Position numbers and translations under genes: made by a program. From NCBI RefSeq assembly GCF_005943945.1, contig NZ_CP040710.1:1127001-1191000 (forward strand): a DNA stretch of 64,000 nt, written 5' to 3'. The notes under the pieces were generated by a model, which saw only the letters and a list, made by a program, of their open reading frames with translations, was not told where the DNA came from and made no database searches. Each line of letters starts with the position of its first letter. The stretch's first letter is position 1. Shown here piece by piece: positions 46,169-56,130 of this stretch. Source of the DNA: Aggregatimonas sangjinii. Its GTDB lineage: Bacteria; Bacteroidota; Bacteroidia; Flavobacteriales; Flavobacteriaceae.

Positions 46169-49100
46169 ATGAAAAAAAGAGAACGATCAGCGCAAATTTT
46201 GTGCTTTGGATTCGCAGTGAATTCCAGGATTCACTGGTTCACCTTTGCCATCATTTTCCTGTTTATCGGTAATGCACATGCCTTATCGGCTGACATTATG
46301 TTAATGGAGCCGTTCCAATCGGTCATCACCGGAACGGTTACCGATGAAGCGGGCGTACCCTTGCCGGGTGCAAATGTTATTGAAAAAGGCACCACTAATG
46401 GCGTGGTAACCGATTTTGATGGGAACTACTCAATTGAAATTTCCGATCAAAACGCCATATTAGGGTTTAGTTCTCTTGGATTCCTAGCAGTTGAAGTTCC
46501 CGTTGGATCCAATACGACTATCAATGCGACCCTCAAAGAAGATGCCCAAAATCTCGAAGAAGTAGTGGTGGTCGGCTATGGTACGCAACAAAAGGAAGAT
46601 GTAACCGGTTCTTTATCCCAAGTTGACGGCGAAGCACTTACAATTGCGCCTCCCCCTAACTTATCAGCTGCACTTTCCGGACAGTTATCGGGAGTAATTG
46701 CGGTTCAAACTTCAGGACAGCCGGGGCAGGATAACGCGCAGTTCCAGATTAGGGGGCGTAGTACACTAGGGAACAATAATCCGCTAGTACTCATTGATGG
46801 AGTGGAAAGACCTTTTCAAAGGGTTAATCCTTTTGAAGTAGCAAGTGTGACTGCGCTTAAGGATGCAGCCTCAACAGCCGTATATGGTTCAAGAGCGGCG
46901 AATGGGGTATTATTGGTTACAACGAATCGTGGTAGAGCGGGTAAACCGACTATAAATTTCTCAAGTCAATATGGTTGGCAGTCTCCAACGCGCAGGCCGG
47001 ATTTGATGAATGCCAGTCAGTATGTATTGGCTTTCCGGCAATCCTTTTTAAACCGTGGCACTGCACCGGATGCATTGCCGTTTGATGATTTGGTAGCGGA
47101 TGCCGAGGCAGGAACGCTAACAAGCTATGACTGGTGGAACGAGACCTTGAAGAATTCCGCTCCACAACAACAATACAATTTTTCCGTAAATGGTGGGAAC
47201 GAGAGGCTCCGGTATTTTTTCTCATATGGGTTTTTAGATCAAGGTGCTTTTTATGAAAATGCAGGCTTTAAGCAAAGTAGCATTCGTTCAAATGTAGATG
47301 CGGATATAACAGACCGATTGAAATTCAGACTTAATGTAGCGGGCAGACTAGAGAATACATTAAGGTCGGCCGATAATGATAGTGAGATTTTCTCCAATGC
47401 GCTTCGGGCGAATCCACTTTTTCCGGTTTTTGTAGACGGTCTGCCAGGAGCGGAAGGCCTACCGCCAAATTCCTTGGGATTTGATGGCTTTAGTGGTAAC
47501 TCGGTAGGTGATGCCAACAGAAATGGCAGCGACAAGAGAGATAGCGATTATTTCCAGACGAATTTTCAGTTGGAGTACGATATTCCATGGATAGAAGGCT
47601 TGAGTGCCAAGGCGATGTATTCCTATGACCGGAATATTTCCAAACGAAAATCATTTTTTACACCATATATTTCATACCAACGAAATGAGGCGGATGGGCA
47701 GTTGATACCCAATGTAAGCGATAATTTGAGTTTCTTGGATGAAAGTAGGGGCGACTTTACGCAACAGACCACCCAGCTTAGTCTTAGTTATAAGAAGGAA
47801 TTCGAAAACCATTCAATTTCCGTACTCGGTCTTTTTGAACAAATTGAACAAAAAAGCGATGTTATAACGGCCTTTCGTGATGGCTTTATTTCTCCTGCCA
47901 TACAGGAACTTTTTGCGGGTAATGTAGGTAATGACCAAAATGGTGGTCAAGCTTCTGAAACGGCGCGAAGAGGTTATGTGGGGCGTATTGATTATGGTTT
48001 TAAAAATAGATACCTGTTTCAGGCGAACCTTCGCTTAGACCAATCCTATATTTTCCCCAAAGAAAATCGCAATGGTTATTTTCCTGCTTTTTCGGCAGGG
48101 TGGCGTATCTCTGAAGAAGCGTTCATGGTTGATTCTGAATTTATTACGGATTTAAAACTACGTGGATCATGGGGTATCACCGGTAACGATAGGGTTAATC
48201 CTTTTCAATTTACTACCGGCTTTGGCTTTGACGGCGGATATGTTTCCGATGGTATCTTTCTTCCCGGAATCAGCCCATCCGGTATTCCGAATCCAAATAT
48301 TACCTGGGAAACCGCTACCACTACCGATATTGGTCTAGAGGCTGAGTTTCTCAATGGCAAATGGGGATTGGAAGTGGATTATTATACCAAGCGTACCGAA
48401 GACATTCTTGCCCAAAGAAGTTTGTCTGTTCCGGGAACCTTTGGCGCTCAGCTACCTAGTGAAAACATTGGTATTGTTGATAGTTGGGGGTGGGAGTTTA
48501 CAGCGACTCATAAAAATACTATTGGTGATAATTTTTATTATAACATTGACGCCAATCTTACCCTAGCCCGAAATGAAATTGTATTTATAGACGAACCCGA
48601 GGGCGTCTTACCGGGAGCAAGTCTTACAGGAAAAGAAATAGGCGTAAGGGTAGGTTTCGTTGCCGATGGTTTGTTTCAGAATCAGGCCGAGATTGACAAT
48701 GCGGCAACCCAATTTGGCGAATTGGCGCCGGGCGATATACGCTATGTGGATATCAATGGAGACGGAGTGGTCAATCAAGACGACCGTCAGGCAATAGGTT
48801 CCAGTAATACACCGGGTCTTATTTATGGTCTTAATATGGATTTTGGCTTTAAAGGGCTTAGGTTGGCTTTTAACTTTCAAGGAGCAACCGACTATACTAG
48901 GGAGGTTGAGCCAAGAGGTTTTCTGTTAGACGTGGGTAATAATTTTGCCGTACTTACAGACTCATGGACGGTTGATAATCCTGATGCGCGGTATCCAAGA
49001 ATACTGCCGGATGGCAATACAAATAATAATCAAACCAGTACTTTTTGGGTAGAAGAGGTCTCTTTTTTGCGACTTAGAAGAGCGCAAATCAGTTATGACT

Positions 49101-49282
49101 TCTCCTCTGTATCCGAGAAATTGGAAGACATCGGTGTGAAAAATCTAAGTCTTAATGTATCCGGTACCAACTTACTCACTTTTACCAATATTTCTTTAGG
49201 TGATCCTGAAGGAACGGAAGGAAATTCATTATTTTACCCTATATCAAGGGTAGTATCTGTCGGACTCAATATAGGATTTTAA
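46169..49282 (+). CDS. SusC/RagA-family TonB-dependent glycan transporter
   Basis: A 1037-aa outer-membrane protein. A long N-terminal signal region (hydrophobic at about 24-40) is followed by a carboxypeptidase-D-like domain ('SVITGTVTDEAGVPLPGANV', 50-130), the TonB-box/plug region ('LEEVVVVGYGTQQKEDVTGSL') and 'FQIRGRSTLGNNNPLVLIDGVERPF', then the 22-strand barrel ending in 'VVSVGLNIGF'. It imports oligosaccharides with its SusD partner. It is the first gene of the operon and the SusD gene starts 22 bp downstream. Confidence 0.95.
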   Translation: MKKRERSAQILCFGFAVNSRIHWFTFAIIFLFIGNAHALSADIMLMEPFQSVITGTVTDEAGVPLPGANVIEKGTTNGVVTDFDGNYSIEISDQNAILGFSSLGFLAVEVPVGSNTTINATLKEDAQNLEEVVVVGYGTQQKEDVTGSLSQVDGEALTIAPPPNLSAALSGQLSGVIAVQTSGQPGQDNAQFQIRGRSTLGNNNPLVLIDGVERPFQRVNPFEVASVTALKDAASTAVYGSRAANGVLLVTTNRGRAGKPTINFSSQYGWQSPTRRPDLMNASQYVLAFRQSFLNRGTAPDALPFDDLVADAEAGTLTSYDWWNETLKNSAPQQQYNFSVNGGNERLRYFFSYGFLDQGAFYENAGFKQSSIRSNVDADITDRLKFRLNVAGRLENTLRSADNDSEIFSNALRANPLFPVFVDGLPGAEGLPPNSLGFDGFSGNSVGDANRNGSDKRDSDYFQTNFQLEYDIPWIEGLSAKAMYSYDRNISKRKSFFTPYISYQRNEADGQLIPNVSDNLSFLDESRGDFTQQTTQLSLSYKKEFENHSISVLGLFEQIEQKSDVITAFRDGFISPAIQELFAGNVGNDQNGGQASETARRGYVGRIDYGFKNRYLFQANLRLDQSYIFPKENRNGYFPAFSAGWRISEEAFMVDSEFITDLKLRGSWGITGNDRVNPFQFTTGFGFDGGYVSDGIFLPGISPSGIPNPNITWETATTTDIGLEAEFLNGKWGLEVDYYTKRTEDILAQRSLSVPGTFGAQLPSENIGIVDSWGWEFTATHKNTIGDNFYYNIDANLTLARNEIVFIDEPEGVLPGASLTGKEIGVRVGFVADGLFQNQAEIDNAATQFGELAPGDIRYVDINGDGVVNQDDRQAIGSSNTPGLIYGLNMDFGFKGLRLAFNFQGATDYTREVEPRGFLLDVGNNFAVLTDSWTVDNPDARYPRILPDGNTNNNQTSTFWVEEVSFLRLRRAQISYDFSSVSEKLEDIGVKNLSLNVSGTNLLTFTNISLGDPEGTEGNSLFYPISRVVSVGLNIGF

Positions 49283-49304
49283 AAAACACATTAAATTAAA
49301 TAAA

Positions 49305-51020
49305 ATGAAAAAGATTGTAACGATTTTAGCCCTCGGTCTTGTTCTGGTCAGTTCTTGTAACGACGACTTTCTAGATAAGGAGCCTTTAGACCAGCTCAGT
49401 GCCTCCACGGTATTCGAAGACCAAGCGTTGGCTCAAGCTTTTCTTAATAACATCATTGGGCTACTGCCCGCAGGACAATATAATAGCCCTGGTGGTGGGT
49501 ACGGTAATAGCTATTTGTTGGCATCCATCTCTGATGAGGCAAGGTCAAAGAGTGGCTGGGTTCCCTCGAATTCCGTTGTTCGACAGGGCGCCCTGAATCC
49601 ATTAAATTTGGGAGGTCTCGATATTTGGGATGAAGCTTATACGGCCATACGGCAAGTGAACGAATTTCTAGTAGGACTGGAGGGATCTTCCTTTGATGAG
49701 GAATTTAAAATTAATTCGGCTGCGGCCGCTCGGTTTGTAAGAGCTTGGTTTTATTTTGATTTAACGAGACGATATGGCGACGTGCCTTTATTGACCAAAG
49801 CGCAAACTTTGGACGATGATGATCTATTCCCATCGGAAACTCCAAGGAATGATGTTTATATTTTTGTAAACGAGGAATTAGAGGCTGCTGCAAGTGCACT
49901 GCCGAACAAATCAGAGGCCAAGTCAGGTCAGCTGACCAAACAGGCGGCAATAGCTTTAAACGCCCGCGCCATGCTTTTTGCCGAACGTTACGAAGAAGCG
50001 GCGAATTTAGCGGACGCACTCATTAACGGATCTGAAAACGATGGACTGGAACTTTATGGTGCCAATCCTGCAAATGCGGAGGAAGCCCGAAAAAACTACG
50101 CGGATCTTTTTCTTTCTACAGGCGGCAATGTGGAAACGGTTTATGAAAGCCTTTTTCTAGTACCGGAAAGAGTACATCAATTCGATAGGGGTAATTGGCC
50201 GGTGCGTTGGAGAAATGACAATGGCGGTCAGACCGATCCAACACAGGAGCTCATAGATGATTTTGAAATGGCGAACGGTCTCCCTATAGAGGATGATGAG
50301 TCCGGGTACAATCCTGCAGACCCATATAGTAATCGTGAAGCACGTTTTTATGCTTCTATTTTTTACCATGGCGCCGAGTTTTCAGAAGTAGCGCCCTCTA
50401 GGGGTGAACCATTTATAGATATGGAATGGAACGCCTTTAATGAAGGTCCTGGTACCGTTCGGGATGGTAATGCGTCCATTACGGGATATTTGGTCCGTAA
50501 ATTTGTAGATCCGTCAGTGGGTTTCGCGCCGGAGAGGGTGAGCAATACGGCCTGGCAAGAAATTCGATTTGCCGAAGTTTTGCTCATATACGCCGAGGCC
50601 GAAAACGAGCTAAACGGCCCTTCCGTAGACGTTGCAGATGCCGTCAATAGAGTACGAAGAAGAGCTGCATTGCCAGATTTACCGGCCGGACTTTCCCAAG
50701 TTGAGATGCGGGAACGTATTCGTCAAGAAAGAAGAATAGAATTGGTCTTTGAGAATCATCGCTGGTTTGATTTGATTCGGTGGGGTCAAGCTTCAACCGT
50801 CTTGAATGCCAACTATCACGGGATGAGAATAGACCGCAATGGAGTGCCGACGGCAGGTGAAGGCGGACCAGAACACGTTTTCGATCCCGCGCAACTTACA
50901 TTTACGGTTTTCGAGGATCCTGCTTTTAGTAATGTATTTCCGGATAGTTATATGCTACTTCCCATACCACAGGACGAGGTAGAGGCCAATACGAACTTGA
51001 GTCAAAACCCCGGATACTAA
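49305..51020 (+). CDS. SusD/RagB-family glycan-binding lipoprotein
   Basis: A 571-aa lipoprotein (signal MKKIVTILALGLVLVSSC, Cys 18) with 'DDFLDKEPLDQLS', the standard SusD start. TPR-like helices follow ('AARFVRAWFYFDLTRRYGDVPLLTKA', 'QAAIALNARAMLFAERYEEAA'), and the C-terminal 'QEIRFAEVLLIYAEAENELNG' and 'IRQERRIELVFENHRWFDLIRWG' are classic SusD markers. It is surface exposed and forms the lid of the SusC channel. A 12-bp hairpin follows it. Confidence 0.95.
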   Translation: MKKIVTILALGLVLVSSCNDDFLDKEPLDQLSASTVFEDQALAQAFLNNIIGLLPAGQYNSPGGGYGNSYLLASISDEARSKSGWVPSNSVVRQGALNPLNLGGLDIWDEAYTAIRQVNEFLVGLEGSSFDEEFKINSAAAARFVRAWFYFDLTRRYGDVPLLTKAQTLDDDDLFPSETPRNDVYIFVNEELEAAASALPNKSEAKSGQLTKQAAIALNARAMLFAERYEEAANLADALINGSENDGLELYGANPANAEEARKNYADLFLSTGGNVETVYESLFLVPERVHQFDRGNWPVRWRNDNGGQTDPTQELIDDFEMANGLPIEDDESGYNPADPYSNREARFYASIFYHGAEFSEVAPSRGEPFIDMEWNAFNEGPGTVRDGNASITGYLVRKFVDPSVGFAPERVSNTAWQEIRFAEVLLIYAEAENELNGPSVDVADAVNRVRRRAALPDLPAGLSQVEMRERIRQERRIELVFENHRWFDLIRWGQASTVLNANYHGMRIDRNGVPTAGEGGPEHVFDPAQLTFTVFEDPAFSNVFPDSYMLLPIPQDEVEANTNLSQNPGY

Positions 51021-51065
51021 GAATCTGGCAGGTGGGCATCAACACCACTCGGCCCTGATGAATAA

Positions 51066-51108
51066 AAAGGTTTGACATTAACTACGGTGGTACTCCTGTC
51101 AAACCTTT
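51066..51108 (+). terminator. Perfect 12-bp stem-loop after SusD
   Basis: AAAGGTTTGACA (51066-51077) pairs fully with TGTCAAACCTTT (51097-51108), loop 19 nt. The T-run is short and the next gene starts 18 bp later on the same strand, so it looks more like an attenuator or processing element that lowers expression of downstream genes than a full stop. Confidence 0.55.
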
Positions 51109-51126
51109 CAATATATAATTTGGTAT

Positions 51127-53133
51127 ATGATGAAGGGAGTTGCAGTATTGACGATTGTAATACTCTGCTTTTGCAGCATAACCCTCAATGCCCAAATTTT
51201 TACCGAAAGGGCCGAGGATTTTAAAATCGACCATTTCACTTCAGACCCCAATGCGATGGGTGGTGGTGTAGCGATTTTCGATTTCAATAATGACGGTTTC
51301 GAGGATATTTATCTAACAGGTGGTTTAGAAGATGATAAACTCTTTGAAAACCTTGGAAACGGCTCGTTTAGAGATGTGACCAAAAAAATGCGAATCACCC
51401 AATTCAACGGGATCAAGACAATGGGAGTAGTTGCGGGTGATGTTGACAATGATGGCTTTACAGATCTTTTCATTACTACGGCGGAAAATTCTAGGTGCTA
51501 TTTGCTCAAAAACCTGGAAGGCAAGTTTTTCTCCGATATTTCTCTGGCCGCAGGTATAAACCACCAGTCCTGGAGCATGAGCGCTACTATGGCGGATTAT
51601 GATTTAGACGGCGATTTAGATATTTACGTCGGTAATTACGTTGATTTTGACGCCCTACCCTTTGATCAGAATATTGACCGTCCCTTACCGGATTTCTTTT
51701 ATGAAAATAACGGTAACGCTACGTTCACCAAAATAGACAATCCCATAAATTCAGAGAATGAAGGCTGTACCTTGGCCACGTCATTTTCCGATATTGACCA
51801 AGACGGCGATTCTGACTTATTTGTACTTAATGATTTTGGGGATTTTTATATTCCGAACAAACTTCTTTTGAACAACTATCCCGCGAGCAGTTTTGACGAT
51901 ATTTCAGATTTTTCAGGGGTTAACGCGGCTATCAATAGTATGGGTGTTGCAGTAGGTGATTTTAATGAAGATGGTTATTTTGATTACTACGTAACCAATA
52001 TCGGGAATAATATTTTGCTTCAAAATAGCGGTAGTAATCAATTTAGCAATGTTGCCTTTGATCGCAAGGTGAATGACGGCACCGGTGTTTGTTGGGGAAC
52101 GGCCTTTCTTGATGTTAATAATGACGGACATCTCGATCTTTATGCCTCTAAAGGATCCCTGCTTAATTTAAACGATTCGCAGAATAACCTACTGTATATA
52201 GGTTTTGGAGATCAAGAATCGTTTCTAGATGCCTCAGGACTACTTGCCACCGATCAACCGAATAAAGCCAGGGGCATGGCTTACGGCGACTTGAACAATG
52301 ACGGTCAATTAGATATAATAGCGGTCAACATCCGCTTAGGCCCAGAGAATCGGGGTAAGACAAAACTATATATGAATTCAGGTAATGAAGATGCTAATTG
52401 GATTAAAGTTGCCTTGGAGGGTACGGATAACAATCGCAGTGCTTATGGAGCAATTGTAAAGGCCTACACGAATGGTAAGGAGCAAATTCGGGAGGTATCC
52501 GGAGGTAGTAGCTATCTTTCGGTGCATAGCAAAATGGTTCACATGGGCCTGGGTAACGCTGAAAAGATTGATAGTTTGGTAGTACAGTGGCCTAGGGGGA
52601 AAAAGAGAGAGGTATTTAAAGACTTAGAACCTAACTCCACTTATTCTATCCTTGAAGGCGATACCATTTATGAAAGGCTTTCAGAGACAGTTGTAATTTG
52701 TGAAGGCGAGAATGTAACCATAAACGGTAGCGTACAAACAGAAGAAGGGGTTTATCGCCAAGTTACGGACAAGGGCGAAGGTGATATTAATGTTCTTAGG
52801 CTCACTAAGTTAGTTGTTAAAGACACCGAATCCTCTGATTGTGATAGTGTTGTTATTCCAAAAGAGGAGGAGCTAAGCGAGCTTCAAATGAGTGTTTTTC
52901 CAAGCCCGTTCGAAAATAAGATCAACATAGCCCACGGCGACTCCTTTGACGAACAAGTGCAGGTTTTATTGAGTGATATTTCCGGAGTTATAGTTCAAAA
53001 GAAAATCATAAATGCAAAGAACACTTCTGGTCAAATCAAACTAAGTGGTTATGAAAACTTGCCATCTGGTATTTACCTATTGGTGATTGTCAGTAATGGA
53101 AAGACATATTCGCGAAAAATTATTAAATCATAA
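51127..53133 (+). CDS. FG-GAP/ASPIC-repeat protein secreted by the type IX system
   Basis: A 668-aa protein with a signal peptide ending in LNAQ. Seven or more calcium-loop repeats of the type D-x-[DN]-x-D-G occur (DFNNDGFED, DVDNDGFTD, DYDLDGDLD, DIDQDGDSD, DFNEDGYFD, DVNNDGHLD, DLNNDGQLD), as in beta-propeller FG-GAP proteins, followed by an ASPIC/UnbV domain ('REVSGGSSYLSVHSKMVHMGLGN', about 455-520). The last 75 residues form a T9SS type A sorting domain ('VFPSPFENKINI...GIYLLVIVSNGKTYSRKIIKS'). It is probably surface bound and binds glycan or Ca2+; no enzyme motif is seen. Confidence 0.88.
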   Translation: MMKGVAVLTIVILCFCSITLNAQIFTERAEDFKIDHFTSDPNAMGGGVAIFDFNNDGFEDIYLTGGLEDDKLFENLGNGSFRDVTKKMRITQFNGIKTMGVVAGDVDNDGFTDLFITTAENSRCYLLKNLEGKFFSDISLAAGINHQSWSMSATMADYDLDGDLDIYVGNYVDFDALPFDQNIDRPLPDFFYENNGNATFTKIDNPINSENEGCTLATSFSDIDQDGDSDLFVLNDFGDFYIPNKLLLNNYPASSFDDISDFSGVNAAINSMGVAVGDFNEDGYFDYYVTNIGNNILLQNSGSNQFSNVAFDRKVNDGTGVCWGTAFLDVNNDGHLDLYASKGSLLNLNDSQNNLLYIGFGDQESFLDASGLLATDQPNKARGMAYGDLNNDGQLDIIAVNIRLGPENRGKTKLYMNSGNEDANWIKVALEGTDNNRSAYGAIVKAYTNGKEQIREVSGGSSYLSVHSKMVHMGLGNAEKIDSLVVQWPRGKKREVFKDLEPNSTYSILEGDTIYERLSETVVICEGENVTINGSVQTEEGVYRQVTDKGEGDINVLRLTKLVVKDTESSDCDSVVIPKEEELSELQMSVFPSPFENKINIAHGDSFDEQVQVLLSDISGVIVQKKIINAKNTSGQIKLSGYENLPSGIYLLVIVSNGKTYSRKIIKS

Positions 53134-53150
53134 ACGCTAATACAAATTAA

Positions 53151-54557
53151 ATGAAAGGAAGAATAAAATATGGAAGTTTTTTGCATAGAAGCGCAGCCCT
53201 AACTTTAATGCTGTTCGTAGGCATTAGCTTTGCACAGCAAAAGAAAGATAATACGCCTTGGATTTCACTATTTGATGGAGAGACACTCAATGGATGGTCG
53301 CAAAAGGGAGGAAACGCCATTTACACTATTCGGGACGGGGTCATCGTGGGAACCACAGTAGACGAAAAGCCAAATACTTTTATGACCTCCGATAAAATGT
53401 ACGACGATTTTATATTGGAACTGGAATATAAGGTGGATCCAAAAATGAATTCCGGAATCCAGATCAGAAGCAATAGTTTTCCACATTACATGAATGGACG
53501 GGTACATGGATATCAAATAGAAATTGACCCCTCGGAGCGTGGCTGGAGCGCTGGAATATACGACGAGGCCCGTAGAGGATGGTTGCATCCGGTAGCCGAT
53601 GACAATACGGCGGCAAAGGAAGCTTTTAAACAAAACAATTGGAACCACTACCGGGTCGAGGCAAGCGGAGATACTTTAAAAACGTGGATCAATGGTGTGC
53701 CGGCCGCTCATTTAATGGACGACCAAACCGCAAGTGGTTTCATCGGGTTACAGGTACACGGTCTTTACGGAGATCAAAAGCCTGGAACCGAAATCGCATG
53801 GAGAAATATTCATATCCTGACCGAAGACTTGGAAACATATGCTCGAGAGAGTCCCCTTCCCGTTGTGGATAAAATGAACAAGCTTACCCGTAATGAGTCC
53901 GATCAAGGTTGGCAAATGCTATGGAATGGTAAGACCACAGCCGGCTGGCGCGGTGCAAAATTAGCCTCATTTCCGGAAAAAGGATGGATAATCGAGAACG
54001 GTGAACTTACGGTATTATCTACAGGTGGCGCCGAATCTACGGCAGGAGGCGATATCGTGACTACCGAGAATTATAGCGACTTCGAATTAATGGTCGATTT
54101 CAAAATCACAGAAGGCGCTAACAGTGGAATCAAGTATTATGTTGATACCGAAATCAATAAGGGTGCAGGATCGTCCATCGGTCTGGAATATCAGATTTTA
54201 GACGATGAAAGACATCCCGATGCCAAAGAAGGAAGTCAGGAGGGAAGCCGAACCTTAGCTTCACTCTACGACCTTATTATGGCCGATACCGATAAGCCGG
54301 TAAAGCCTATCGGGGAGTGGAATAGGGCACATATAATCTCCGTCGACGATCATGTTGAACATTACCTGAACGGTGCAAAAGTTTTGGAATACGATCGCAA
54401 AAGTGATGCCTACAGAAAACTCGTCGCTGAAAGTAAATACGCCAAATGGCCCAATTTTGGGGAATTGGTAGAAGGTCAGATATTATTGCAGGATCACGGT
54501 GATCTGGTATCCTTCAAGAACATAAAAATCCGTCCAATTAACAAACCGAAAAAATAA
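53151..54557 (+). CDS. Tandem DUF1080 protein (3-keto-glycoside hydrolase type)
   Basis: A 468-aa exported protein (signal ending in SFAQQ). It holds two DUF1080 concanavalin-like domains: one at about 35-225 ('WISLFDGETLNGWSQKGG', 'FILELEYKVDPKMNSGIQIRS') and one at about 250-465 ('MLWNGKTTAGWRGAKL', 'FELMVDFKITEGANSGIKYYV'). DUF1080 includes 3-keto-disaccharide hydrolases in Bacteroides that cut glycosides first oxidised at C3. An oxidoreductase gene follows 5 bp downstream. Single-domain members are the rule; the fusion may couple two steps or two ligands. Confidence 0.9.
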   Translation: MKGRIKYGSFLHRSAALTLMLFVGISFAQQKKDNTPWISLFDGETLNGWSQKGGNAIYTIRDGVIVGTTVDEKPNTFMTSDKMYDDFILELEYKVDPKMNSGIQIRSNSFPHYMNGRVHGYQIEIDPSERGWSAGIYDEARRGWLHPVADDNTAAKEAFKQNNWNHYRVEASGDTLKTWINGVPAAHLMDDQTASGFIGLQVHGLYGDQKPGTEIAWRNIHILTEDLETYARESPLPVVDKMNKLTRNESDQGWQMLWNGKTTAGWRGAKLASFPEKGWIIENGELTVLSTGGAESTAGGDIVTTENYSDFELMVDFKITEGANSGIKYYVDTEINKGAGSSIGLEYQILDDERHPDAKEGSQEGSRTLASLYDLIMADTDKPVKPIGEWNRAHIISVDDHVEHYLNGAKVLEYDRKSDAYRKLVAESKYAKWPNFGELVEGQILLQDHGDLVSFKNIKIRPINKPKK

Positions 54558-54562
54558 CCGAC

Positions 54563-55912
54563 ATGAGTACAAATAGAAGAAATTTCATCAAAAAAACGGC
54601 AATAGGTGCCGTAGGGGTAACGCTTGGTTCAACAAGTGTTAATGCAATGTCGGCTAAGAGTTATTCAAAAATTATAGGAGCGAATGATCGCTTGAATGTG
54701 GCCCTCCAAGGATTGGGACGACGTTATGGCGGCTATATTCCTGCAATCGCCGATAAAAGCAACAATATTGAATTACTGTATTTATGTGATGTTATGAAAA
54801 GTCAGCGGGAAAAAGCTGCCAATGCGCTTGCTTCCAAAATCGATAACAAGCCTAAGTTGGAAAATGATTTACGAAACATCTTAAACGATAAAGAGGTGGA
54901 TGCGGTATTTATGGCAACACCGGACCATTGGCATGCACCGGGGGCCTGTATGGCCATGCAGGCGGGCAAACACGTGTATTTGGAGAAACCTTGTAGCCAT
55001 AATCCGGAAGAAGGCGAGTTATTGGTGGCCTATCAGAAAAAATACGATAAGGTAGTGCAAATGGGCAATCAGCAGCGATCTTCATTACAGTCACAGGAAA
55101 TCATCAATGATATACATAATGGTATCATTGGAGATGTATACAATGCAATTGCTTTTTATACAAATAAGAGAGGACGTGTTCCTAATCAGGTTGAGGCCAA
55201 CCCCCCTGAAGGATTGGATTGGGAGCTTTTCCAAGGACCTGCCCCGAGAAGAGCTTATACCGACAATACATGGGATTACAACTGGCATTGGTATGGATGG
55301 GATTACGGTACGGCAGAAATGGGGAACAACGCCACCCATGAGTTGGATATTGCCCGCTGGGCTCTAAATGTGGAATATCCTGAACATGTAGAAGTGAAAT
55401 CCGGGAAATTTCAACACAAAGATGACGGCTGGGAAATGTATGACACTATGGAAGCCACATTCCGATTTGCAGGAAATAGAACCATTCAGTGGGATGGTCG
55501 TAGTAGAAACGGATTCGATAAATACGGTAAGGGCAGAGGGACGCTGGTCTATGGTTCTAAAGGGGCTACAATGATCGATCGTGACGGGTATAGGCTATAT
55601 GGCCTAAATGGTGAACTTATTAAAGAAAATGTACTGCCAGGAATCGAAGATGGAAACGCACTTGGCGGCGGTGGTCAACTTTCTGCGGCTCATACGGTAA
55701 ACTTTTTTGATGCCATTCGGGGAAAAGCAGCATTAACCTCCCCCATTGATCAAGGGGTAACAAGTCAATTATTAACGCATTATGCCAATATCGCCTCCCG
55801 CATCGATAATTCTTTTGAAGTGGATGAAAAAACAGGTCGTATATTTAATAGGGAAGCCATGAAATTGTGGTCAAGATCCTATGAGCCTGGCTGGGAAATA
55901 AAACACGTATAG
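54563..55912 (+). CDS. Tat-exported Gfo/Idh/MocA oxidoreductase
   Basis: A 449-aa protein. It starts with a twin-arginine signal (NRRNFIKKTAIGAVGVTLGS), then the Rossmann strand 'LNVALQGLGRRYGGYIP', the catalytic Lys in 'VYLEKPCSHNPEEG' and 'NNATHELDIARWALNVEYPEHV'. Periplasmic members carry a tightly bound NAD(H), as known for glucose-fructose oxidoreductase. Together with the DUF1080 gene just upstream it suggests oxidation of a sugar at C3 and later cleavage. The exact glycoside is unknown. Confidence 0.9.
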   Translation: MSTNRRNFIKKTAIGAVGVTLGSTSVNAMSAKSYSKIIGANDRLNVALQGLGRRYGGYIPAIADKSNNIELLYLCDVMKSQREKAANALASKIDNKPKLENDLRNILNDKEVDAVFMATPDHWHAPGACMAMQAGKHVYLEKPCSHNPEEGELLVAYQKKYDKVVQMGNQQRSSLQSQEIINDIHNGIIGDVYNAIAFYTNKRGRVPNQVEANPPEGLDWELFQGPAPRRAYTDNTWDYNWHWYGWDYGTAEMGNNATHELDIARWALNVEYPEHVEVKSGKFQHKDDGWEMYDTMEATFRFAGNRTIQWDGRSRNGFDKYGKGRGTLVYGSKGATMIDRDGYRLYGLNGELIKENVLPGIEDGNALGGGGQLSAAHTVNFFDAIRGKAALTSPIDQGVTSQLLTHYANIASRIDNSFEVDEKTGRIFNREAMKLWSRSYEPGWEIKHV

Positions 55913-56130
55913 CAGTTACCCATTAAACTCCCTGTTAAAACGACTAGTTTTCAAGTGATGGCTTTAGCTTAGATTGTAATTCGCTACATGCCATACGATT
56001 ATTAAAATGCAGGATATTTTCATAAGATTTGATCGATTGAAATGACGTTTGCCGCTGTGGCTCGGTAAATATTGGCTAAAACAGCTTTATACAAGTTGTT
56101 TTGGCAATAAAATAGTAAAATAGTAATATA

